A stretch of 13,295 bases of DNA from Hyphomicrobiales bacterium (GTDB lineage: Bacteria; Pseudomonadota; Alphaproteobacteria; Rhizobiales; JAJFHR01). Made by a program: the position numbers and the translations under genes. The notes under the pieces were generated by a model. It was not told the DNA's origin. It saw only the letters and a list, made by a program, of their open reading frames with translations, and made no database searches. This document shows positions 1 to 7,100 of the stretch, piece by piece. Each line of letters opens with the position of its first letter. Position 1 is the stretch's first letter. The stretch covers positions 1 to 13,295 of the forward strand of contig JAJFHR010000074.1 in NCBI GenBank assembly GCA_021775515.1. The letters run 5' to 3'.

Positions 1-513
1 CACGAACACCAAAAAACCCCCACCCACACAACCCAGCTGTACCAGCCCGTCCAAATCCAACTCATAGCGCCCCTCCTTCAGGATCAAGGGGTTGCAGATC
101 ATTCGGCGATGGTTTTCCGCGATGATGTCGTAGAAATCGAAAAAGACCGGCGGCTGCACGATGATCCCGTCGCCTTCATCGGTGAACAGCGACGCCGCCA
201 TAGCAAGGCTATTCAGGACATTGGGCGCGCGCAGGACATGGGCGGGATCGATGCGCCAGCCGTGGCGGCTTTCAAACCAGCCGGTCAACGCCGGCATCAA
301 ACCGTCGGGGACGGTTTCATAGCCGAACACCCCGTGTTGCAACCTTTTCCGCAAAGCCTCCAGCACCACAGGTGGGGCTCTGAAATCCATGTCGGCAACA
401 CCGGCCGGGAACAGGTCCGCACCATCCGCGCCCAGCACGATCTTGTGCGATTTCAGCGCCGGAACCTCGCGCCGGTCAATCTCTTCGTCGAAATCGAACC
501 CTGCCGTGTTCAT
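1..513 (-). CDS. patB: MalY/PatB-type cystathionine beta-lyase (C-S lyase), N-terminal 171 codons, cut by window edge
   Basis: PLP-dependent fold-type I aminotransferase-like enzyme. Known members split C-S bonds of cystathionine or cysteine conjugates, giving a thiol, pyruvate and ammonia in the cytoplasm. The frame is open from the ATG at 513 to the left edge and reads MNTAGFDFDEEIDRREVPAL at the start, then GVADMDFRAPPVVLEALR, HGVFGYE, then LRAPNVLNSLAMAASLF and VQPPVFFDFYDII, all typical of the MalY/PatB N-terminal half. The PLP lysine lies outside the window; full members are about 390 residues. A GAGGTG Shine-Dalgarno sits just upstream of the ATG, which supports the start. It is the third minus-strand gene after the peptidase and threonine aldolase, across a 141-base gap, so it may have its own promoter. 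Oddities: the last 12 or so codons before the edge do not resemble the family, and hand-counted GC (about 62%) is above the neighbours. Family call is firm; substrate is not. Confidence 0.85.
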   Translation of the reverse strand, partial: MNTAGFDFDEEIDRREVPALKSHKIVLGADGADLFPAGVADMDFRAPPVVLEALRKRLQHGVFGYETVPDGLMPALTGWFESRHGWRIDPAHVLRAPNVLNSLAMAASLFTDEGDGIIVQPPVFFDFYDIIAENHRRMICNPLILKEGRYELDLDGLVQLGCVGGGFLVFV

Positions 514-654
514 GCGGGCACCTCGGTGTCACCTGCCAGGAACCAGACAAAATACCAGTCTACTGTATTGTCGATAGGGGCCATTTTAAAACACCGATGA
601 GTTGTCGGCGGGATCTGTTGCCTGCGCTGTGGAAATCGCCGTTTCATTCAACGG

Positions 655-1716
655 TTAAGCGACCGAGCCCACCAGCTCGATAAACGCATCCACATCTTCC
701 TTTTTGGTCGAAAACCCGCACACCAGACGGGCGATAATTTCATCGTCCTGTTTGGCCTGATCCCCCTTGGGACCGCGTCCCGGCCAAGTATAATAATGTG
801 CGCCACCCGCGATTAGTTGCTCGTGTACCGCTTTTTTCATAATAACAAACTGCATATTTGCATCAACGTCAAAGGCATGGCGCAGTTTGTTTGATGAGCG
901 TAACCCCGCCGCCAAACGTGCTGACATTTTATTGGCGCATTCCGCGTGTCTGAGCCACAAGTCCTCTCTCAAATAGGCCAAAAGCTGGGCTGCCAGATAG
1001 CGGCTTTTGGAAACCAGGTGGCCTGCGCGCATGCGCCGGTACATTAATTCATCCGCCTTGTCCATGTCGAACAGGACAACGGCCTCGGCCGCCATGGCCC
1101 CGTTTTTAGTCGCCCCGAAACTCAACACGTCAACACCTGATTTCCAGGTCATTTCAGCCGCACTGCATCCCAATGATACCAGCGCATTGGTAAAGCGTGC
1201 GCCATCCATATGCAGGTTCATTTCGCGCGCTTTGCACACCTCACTCAACGTTCTGATTTCTTCCAAAGAGTAGACCGTACCGGCTTCAGTCACCTGGGTA
1301 AGGCTGACGATCGCCGGTTGGGTGGAATGCGGATCGCCCTTGGCAGTATAATACAGTGCGTCGATAACGCCGTCGGGCGTCATTTTGCCGCCGTCGCCCG
1401 CCACACCCATCAACTTTGCACCGCCAGTATAAAATTCGGATGCATTACATTCATCGGCCATAATATGGCTTTCGTTATGGCAGACGATGCCACCCCAGGG
1501 CGGCGCGAACAGACTTAACCCCAAAACATTTGCCGCCGTGCCGGTCGTGACCATGAAGACGGCCACATCGCGTTCAAAAACCTCCGAAAACCGCTGGGTA
1601 ACTTGCTTCGTCCAGGGATCGTCACCATAGGCAGTCACCGGGCCTTGGTTGACCTCCCTCAATGCCTCGAACATCTCTTCCGGTGCACCCAGGGAATTAT
1701 CACTCTTAAAGAACAT
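655..1716 (-). CDS. ltaE: Low-specificity L-threonine aldolase
   Basis: PLP enzyme of the beta-eliminating lyase/threonine aldolase family. It splits L-threonine or allo-threonine to glycine and acetaldehyde in the cytoplasm; 353 residues is the usual length. Visible marks are the N-terminus MFFKSDNSLGAPEEMF, the ESHI segment holding the histidine expected to stack on PLP, HMDGARF with the aspartate that contacts the pyridine nitrogen, and SFGATKNG with the PLP lysine at K204. I chose the ATG at 1716: a TTG at 1731 keeps the same frame but lies inside the upstream gene's end, while GGAG sits 9 bases before the ATG and family members begin at this point. The start lies one base after the TAA of the S9 peptidase gene, so translational coupling is likely. 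The alphaproteobacterial clade is variously named low-specificity aldolase or beta-eliminating lyase; stereospecificity cannot be read from sequence. Confidence 0.93.
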   Translation of the reverse strand: MFFKSDNSLGAPEEMFEALREVNQGPVTAYGDDPWTKQVTQRFSEVFERDVAVFMVTTGTAANVLGLSLFAPPWGGIVCHNESHIMADECNASEFYTGGAKLMGVAGDGGKMTPDGVIDALYYTAKGDPHSTQPAIVSLTQVTEAGTVYSLEEIRTLSEVCKAREMNLHMDGARFTNALVSLGCSAAEMTWKSGVDVLSFGATKNGAMAAEAVVLFDMDKADELMYRRMRAGHLVSKSRYLAAQLLAYLREDLWLRHAECANKMSARLAAGLRSSNKLRHAFDVDANMQFVIMKKAVHEQLIAGGAHYYTWPGRGPKGDQAKQDDEIIARLVCGFSTKKEDVDAFIELVGSVA

Positions 1717-1717
1717 G

Positions 1718-3712
1718 TTACTTATCTCCAAAATTTAAAATCTCCACCGGCGGCAAATCCGCGCTAACCGGTAGGTTGAGAATACGGGCATAAAAAGCAT
1801 ATTCGCTCTTTAGGGCCGTTTCGATGTTTTTTGCATCTCTGAAGCCGTGAGCCTCACCGGGAAATTCTATATAAGCCACCGGCACCGCCTGCTCGCTGAG
1901 AATTTCGGCCATTTTGCGCGATTGTTCCGGGGGCACAACACGATCTTCACTGCCCTGAAAAAAGATCACCGGTGAGGTCATGCGATCAACATTATAAACC
2001 GGTGATCTGTCCTTAAATATCTCATTGCGCGCGCCCGGCATTGTCCCCATTAGGGTATCAATATAACCCAATTCGAATTTGTGAGTTGCCTCCTGAAGTT
2101 TAAGCATATCGGAGATGCCATAATAAGCCGCACCGGCGGCAAACACATCACTTTCAACGAGAGCCGCAAGAACAGTATAGCCTCCGGCACTGCTGCCCGA
2201 TATCACCAACCGATTTTTATCCGCTTTTCCCTCAGCAGCCATCTCTTGCGCGCCAGCAATAACGTCTTCAACGTCGCGCACGCCCCAATATCCATCAAGC
2301 GCCCGGCGATAATCCGTTCCATAACCGAAACTGCCGGTATAATCGACATCGAAATAAGCGAAGCCCCGAGATGTCCAGTATTGTATTTTTAACTTTAGAC
2401 CGCGATCAGCCATGCCGGTCGGCCCGCCATGGGCAGAAACAATCATCGGCGGCTTTTCTCCTTCCGGCGCAAAAAACTCACCATTCGCTGGGGCGTAATA
2501 CAGTCCATAACATGTCCGCCCGCCAGCACTGGCAAAGACTACCGGCTTACCAACGGAAATCGTTTCCAGCGGCACCGACAAATCAGAACTTGGCTGTAAA
2601 ATTTCAGCCCCCAATGTCAGCACATCTTGACCGGCCGGATCACTGCCGAGAGAAAGTTTAAGAATTGCCGGCGGCAAATGATGAAAAGTCCCGATTATAT
2701 AGGCAGATCTTTCATTTGCAGTAATTGCGTCGATCCCCGCCAGCCCTTCGATTGACGCCTCAAGCGGCGAAAGACTGCGGCTTGGAATGTCCAAGAGCCC
2801 GAGATAGCAGGTACCGGACTTAAAATATCGAACGATAAGCTTGTCGTCCCCAGCAAGCGCGAAAGAACGCATTCCAAACACCCATTGCGGATGGGCGAAC
2901 TCAGCCGCATCAGTGAAAAGTGGCTCTGATTCGCCCCCGGAACAACCCGCCGGCAGCAAATATAGGTTGCCCCAGCCCGATTTGTCCCAAACAAACACCA
3001 GACTTCCATCGCCGCGCCATTCAGGCTGAAAGACGCTCGACCCCTCACCTCCCACCACTTTTTCACCAGATGGAAAACCTTCTATCTCTCTTCGTTCGGC
3101 AATCCACAGCTCTGCCGCTTCCCAGGGCATATGGGGCAAATCCCACACAAGATAAGCGAGCTTTAGTCCACAACTGCTGATCCGTGGAGATGCATAAAAA
3201 TCGCGCCCCTTAGCGATTACCGAAATCTCGCCGAGACTTTCTTGAGATAACGAAATGCTCACCAGCAGGTTGACCGGCAACCGCTCACCAAAATTATGAC
3301 GCTCCGCCACAGCAATCAACCTGTTACCACGATGATCAAAGCACATATCCGAAAATCGCCAATCAACCTGGTTGGTAAGGCGGTTGACTTCACCATCCTG
3401 GAGAATTTCATAAACATCCTGGTCCTGGTCATTTACAAAAAAAACCCTGCCTTTCCAGACACTAAACTCGCCGCCACCGTATTCATGAACCCGCGATCGC
3501 GCACAAAATGGAGCTGAAATCAGGTCGGTTTTTTGGCCGTCGCCGTCACATTTGACAATAACCGTTCGCCCGGCTTCATCAGGGCGGCCTTCCGACCAAT
3601 ACACATTGCTTTCTTCAATAAGCAGCGATCCAAACCGCTTTGAATTTCCAGCCACACTGAGGGCGGAAATAGGCGATTCCCAGGTGCCGTAAGGAGCAAT
3701 TCGACGGGTCAT
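1718..3712 (-). CDS. S9 family peptidase (prolyl oligopeptidase/acylaminoacyl-peptidase-like)
   Basis: Serine peptidase of 664 residues with the two-part S9 build: an N-terminal beta-propeller (roughly residues 1-400) and a C-terminal alpha/beta-hydrolase domain (roughly 410-650). The start MTRRIAPYGTWESPISA is the common opening of bacterial S9 dipeptidyl-peptidase/acylaminoacyl-peptidase-like proteins, supporting the ATG at 3712. The catalytic triad is visible: S508 in GSSAGG, D590 in GSEDRVVPPEQ and H622 in PGEAHGF. No signal peptide or membrane segment is seen, so it is probably cytoplasmic and trims short peptides taken up or made by protein turnover; the exact cleavage preference is inference. 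It heads a minus-strand operon and its stop is one base from the threonine aldolase start. Upstream, the divergent intergenic region separates it from gltB. The Shine-Dalgarno is weak. Esterase or glutamyl-peptidase activity cannot be ruled out. Confidence 0.9.
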   Translation of the reverse strand: MTRRIAPYGTWESPISALSVAGNSKRFGSLLIEESNVYWSEGRPDEAGRTVIVKCDGDGQKTDLISAPFCARSRVHEYGGGEFSVWKGRVFFVNDQDQDVYEILQDGEVNRLTNQVDWRFSDMCFDHRGNRLIAVAERHNFGERLPVNLLVSISLSQESLGEISVIAKGRDFYASPRISSCGLKLAYLVWDLPHMPWEAAELWIAERREIEGFPSGEKVVGGEGSSVFQPEWRGDGSLVFVWDKSGWGNLYLLPAGCSGGESEPLFTDAAEFAHPQWVFGMRSFALAGDDKLIVRYFKSGTCYLGLLDIPSRSLSPLEASIEGLAGIDAITANERSAYIIGTFHHLPPAILKLSLGSDPAGQDVLTLGAEILQPSSDLSVPLETISVGKPVVFASAGGRTCYGLYYAPANGEFFAPEGEKPPMIVSAHGGPTGMADRGLKLKIQYWTSRGFAYFDVDYTGSFGYGTDYRRALDGYWGVRDVEDVIAGAQEMAAEGKADKNRLVISGSSAGGYTVLAALVESDVFAAGAAYYGISDMLKLQEATHKFELGYIDTLMGTMPGARNEIFKDRSPVYNVDRMTSPVIFFQGSEDRVVPPEQSRKMAEILSEQAVPVAYIEFPGEAHGFRDAKNIETALKSEYAFYARILNLPVSADLPPVEILNFGDK

Positions 3713-3782
3713 TGAGGTAAACTTTCAAGAATAATCGAGGATAGGCAAATGGCTCAGAAACCAATAGCTGAACAATAAGCGA

Positions 3783-3795
3783 GAAAGCCCGCCAG
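3783..3795 (+). repeat. 13-base direct repeat, copy 1
   Basis: GAAAGCCCGCCAG occurs here and again at 4124-4136, 341 bases away. In the second copy the sequence forms the tetraloop and right arm of a hairpin. Here the left-arm partner is missing, but AGCCC (3786-3790) can pair with GGGCT (3801-3805) across a 10-base loop. The exact 13-base match is seen directly; any function is unknown. Confidence 0.4.
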
Positions 3796-3915
3796 CAAAA
3801 GGGCTGATGGAACGTGCAAACCTGTGCTATTCTGCACCGGCTTTAAATCTCGGCTCTGTGCGTGTTTGCCGCAAGCATCTGGGGCTTGTGTATTGCTAAA
3901 ATTTCTGGCAATTTA

Positions 3916-3950
3916 CCGCAGATTGGACAGTGGTATTGTCCTTTTCGCGG
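3916..3950. other. Imperfect dyad/hairpin in the divergent region
   Basis: CCGC (3916-3919) pairs with GCGG (3947-3950), and GGACAG (3925-3930) pairs with TTGTCC (3936-3941) with one G-T wobble, separated by a symmetric 5-by-5 internal loop and closed by a 5-base loop. There is no T-run after it, so it is not an intrinsic terminator on either strand. It could be an operator or part of an RNA structure; it lies between the weak gltB promoter guess and the gene. Confidence 0.35.
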
Positions 3951-4042
3951 GGCCGCACCTGTCAAAGCTCAGATGTGAGCAGAGGCATTCCTACGCAGAT
4001 CATCAGCGTAATCTCTAAAAGTGCAGCCGCAAGCCCGGGGCA

Positions 4043-4054
4043 AACCTGTAGGTT
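4043..4054. repeat. Short inverted repeat AACCT-GT-AGGTT
   Basis: A 5-bp inverted repeat with a 2-base spacer. It overlaps the second copy of a 10-base direct repeat, GCAAACCTGT, found at 3816-3825 and 4040-4049. Size and symmetry would suit a dimeric regulator, but no known operator consensus was recognised, so this is only a candidate. Confidence 0.25.
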
Positions 4055-4079
4055 CTAACGTGGTTTTCCGGCACAATTC

Positions 4080-4161
4080 AGCATGGAGCTGACGATTTTG
4101 CCAGCATGCTCCTGCTGACGGGCGAAAGCCCGCCAGATGCAGACGACTGCTGTTTGTCGTC
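4080..4161 (+). promoter_or_regulatory. Three consecutive hairpins in the gltB 5' leader
   Basis: Three inverted repeats follow one another just before the gltB ribosome-binding site. The first is AGCATG (4080-4085) with CATGCT (4105-4110); overlapping it, GGAGC (4085-4089) can pair instead with GCTCC (4108-4112). The second is CTGACGGGC (4115-4123), a GAAA tetraloop, and GCCCGCCAG (4128-4136): 8 of 9 positions pair. The third is GACGAC (4142-4147) with GTCGTC (4156-4161) across 8 bases. There is no T-run, so a classic attenuator is not evident. The GNRA tetraloop on a GC-rich stem looks like real RNA structure, but no known riboswitch class was recognised. If transcribed, it would form a structured leader ending 16 bases before the Shine-Dalgarno. 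Confidence 0.45.
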
Positions 4162-4177
4162 CGCTAAGACATGAATT

Positions 4178-4182
4178 GAGGG
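4178..4182 (+). promoter_or_regulatory. Ribosome-binding site deciding the gltB start
   Basis: GAGGG lies 3 bases before the GTG at 4186 and 15 bases before the in-frame ATG at 4198. The first spacing is short but workable and the second is too long, so the GTG is preferred. Either choice leaves the catalytic cysteine in place because the N-terminal propeptide is removed. Confidence 0.55.
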
Positions 4183-4185
4183 AAA

Positions 4186-7100
4186 GTGACGGTCAATATG
4201 GTTTCACCGAAGATTTCAGGACACGATCAAAAAAACCAACCCTCAAACGGTCTGGAAGCAGCCCGCCCCGGCGTCCCCAAAGCCCAGGGCCTGTATGATC
4301 CCAAACATGAGCATGATGCTTGCGGAATTGGCTTTATTGTCGACATCCACAATCGCAAACGCAACGATATCATCCAGAATGGTCTCAAAATGTTATGCAA
4401 TCTGGAGCATCGCGGTGCGGTAGGGGCAGACCCCAAAGCTGGTGATGGAGTTGGCCTGTTATTGCAGTTGCCGCACGAATTTCTATCGCAGGCCACCCAA
4501 ACAAAGGGGATTTCACTTCCCCAGCCAGGTGACTATGGCGTTGGCATGTTTTTCATGCCGAAAGACGAAAAAAGCCGGTCGCAGATAAAACAGGTCATCG
4601 AACAGGCGGTTACCGACCATAAACAAACCGTGCTCGGCTGGCGTAATGTTCCCGTAGATAATAGTGTTCTGGGCTATTCGGTTAAGCCGACCGAGCCCCA
4701 TCATGAACAATTATTTATCGGTCGCGGTGAGGGCTGCAAGGACGAGGATGCCTTCGAGCTGTTGCTTTATATAATCCGGCGCGTTGCCTGGCTTAAAATT
4801 GTTAAAAGCGACATCGACGATAAAGATACCTATTACGCCGCCTCTATGTCATGCCGAACCATCCTCTATAAGGGCATGTTGCTGGGCAATAAGCTTGCCG
4901 ATTACTATCTTGACCTTCAGGATGAGACGATGGCCTCGGCCTTTGCGCTCATTCATCAGCGCTTTTCAACAAACACTTTTCCAAGTTGGGGGCTGGCCCA
5001 GCCATTCCGGATGATTTGTCATAATGGCGAAATCAATACGGTGCGCGGCAACGTCAACTGGATGGCGGCCCGCCATGCAACGATGGCTTCTAAAATTATC
5101 GGTGAGGACCTGGCCAAACTCTGGCCTTTGATCCCCGAGGGCCAATCGGACTCCGCCTGTTTCGACAACGCCCTCGAGTTGCTGGTTCAAGGTGGATATT
5201 CCCTGGCCCATGCGATGATGATGCTTATCCCTGAAGCCTGGGCGGGCAATCCGCTGATGAGCGAAGATCGCCGTGCCTTTTATGAATATCACGCCGCCCT
5301 CATGGAGCCGTGGGACGGCCCTGCCGCTGTTGCCTTTTCCAACGGCAAACAAATCGGTGCAACGCTCGACCGCAATGGCTTGCGCCCGGCCCGCTACCTG
5401 GTTACCAACGACGGCCTTGTGGTTATGTCGTCCGAAATGGGCGTGCTGCCGGTAGCAGAAGAACGCATTGTTCAAAAATGGCGTCTGCAACCGGGCAAAA
5501 TGCTGCTGATCGATCTTGAACAGGAGCGGATTATTTCCGATGAAGAAATTAAGGCTGAATTAGCCGGCCAGCATCCCTATCGTGAATGGCTTGACCGCAC
5601 GCAAATTTTAGTTCGCGACCTGCCCGTTCAGGGCACATCGCAAACAGCAAGCCAGGTCAGTTTGCTCGATCGCCAGCAGGCCTTCGGCTATACCCAGGAA
5701 GATCTCAAATTTCTAATGGCGCCGATGGCCCAGGTCGGCCAGGAAGCGGTTGGCTCAATGGGCACAGACACCCCCATTGCGCCGTTGTCATCCAAGCCTA
5801 AATTGCTCAGTTCATACTTCAAACAGTTGTTTGCCCAGGTAACCAACCCGCCAATCGACCCTATTCGCGAAGAACTGGTGATGTCTCTTGTCTCCTTCAT
5901 CGGCCCGAGGCCAAACCTGTTGGACCTTGAAGTAACATCGACCCTAAAGCGCCTCGAAGTAGCCCAGCCAATCCTTAAAAACGAGGGACTGGAAAAAATC
6001 AGGCAAATAGGCGATATAGCTGACAACCACTTCCGCACGGTCACCCTGGACATAACCTACTCATCCCATAAGGGTGCAGAAGGAATGGCTCCGGCTCTTG
6101 ACACTTTGTGTTCGAAGGCTGAAAAAGCCGTGAAGGAAGGTTTCAATATCATCATATTGTCCGACCGGCTGGTGAGCGCTGACCGCATTCCCGTACCCTG
6201 TCTGTTAGCCACCTCAGCCGTTCATCATCATCTCATTCGTACCGGCCTGAGGACCTCGGTTGGTCTGGTCGTTGAAACCGGCGAGGCTCGTGAGGTGCAT
6301 CATTTCTGTGTGCTGGCAGGTTATGGCGCCGAAGCCATCAATCCTTATCTGGCGTTTGAAACGCTGGAATTTTTAAGACCGCGACTGGACGACGATCTGA
6401 CAACGGAACAGGTCTACCGCCGCTATATCAAGGCGCTTAACAAAGGCATATTGAAGGTGATGTCGAAAATGGGCATTTCCACCTATCAATCTTATTGTGG
6501 TGCGCAGATTTTTGATGCGGTTGGTCTCAGGAGCGATTTTGTTGACAACTATTTTACTGGCACCCACAGCCGCATTGAAGGTGTCGGGCTCGAAGAAATA
6601 GCCCGCGAAGCCGCAGAACGCCATCGCCTCGCGTTTGGAAAGGCACAGGTCTACCAAAGCGCGCTCGATGTTGGCGGAGAATACGCCTACAGACTACGCG
6701 GCGAACATCATTCCTGGACCCCCACGTCAATCGCTGATCTGCAACACAGCGTGCGCGGAAATTTACCGGAAAAATATCGCAGCTTTGCTGCCCAGATTAA
6801 TGAGCAAAATGAACAACTCATGACCCTGCGCGGCATGTTCCGCCTCCGCAGCGCTGAAGAAACCGGGGGCAAACCGGTTCCTCTCGATCAGGTGCAACCG
6901 GCCTCGGAAATCGTCAAACGATTTTCAACCGGTGCCATGTCCTTCGGCTCAATCAGCCGCGAAGCCCACACAACGCTGGCAATTGCCATGAACAGGTTGG
7001 GCGGTAAATCCAATACCGGTGAAGGCGGCGAACAGCCCGACCGCTTCAAGCCCAAGGCCAACGGCGACAATATGCGCTCGGCCATCAAGCAGGTCGCCAG

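Larger units (their letters stand above)
3713..4185. promoter_or_regulatory. Divergent intergenic region between the S9 peptidase gene and gltB
   Basis: This 473-base stretch separates two divergent operons, so both promoters should lie here. I see no convincing protein gene: the one open frame of any size (from a GTG at 3824, 64 codons) has no family resemblance. It holds several inverted repeats (3916-3950, 4043-4054, 4080-4110, 4115-4136, 4142-4161) and short direct repeats, listed separately. A weak sigma70-like pair facing gltB is TTGCCG at 3866-3871 and TGTATT at 3889-3894 with a 17-base spacer; the -10 matches only 4 of 6 positions, so this is a guess. If it were used, the gltB leader would be nearly 300 bases. 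No good sigma54 site is present, though NtrC-type control of gltBD would not need one. No tRNA or known riboswitch was recognised. Confidence 0.5.

Noticed and set aside
109..600. Plus-strand open frame of 163 codons opposite the C-S lyase
   Set aside because: The minus-strand translation matches MalY/PatB proteins in detail; the plus frame shares its codon register and reads as composition-driven noise.
1729..1731. TTG start for the threonine aldolase, overlapping the peptidase gene
   Set aside because: The ATG at 1716 has GGAG at good distance and matches the family N-terminus.
3824..4018. Open frame of 64 codons with a GTG start in the intergenic region
   Set aside because: No clear ribosome-binding site, no recognisable family, Cys- and Leu-rich composition like random translation, and it overlaps the inverted repeat at 3916-3950.
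4066..4085. Possible sigma54 promoter (GGCAC followed by GC) before gltB
   Set aside because: The distance between the GG and GC elements is 9 bases, not the required 10, and the TTGC element is not matched. The similar site near 3907-3920 has the same fault.
4171..4179. Two-codon upstream ORF (ATG AAT TGA) before gltB
   Set aside because: It has no ribosome-binding site of its own and is too short to distinguish from chance.
4966..5490. Long antisense open frame inside gltB (174 codons), and other antisense frames in gltB and gltD
   Set aside because: They are shadows of a strongly conserved coding frame, with no family resemblance or start signals.
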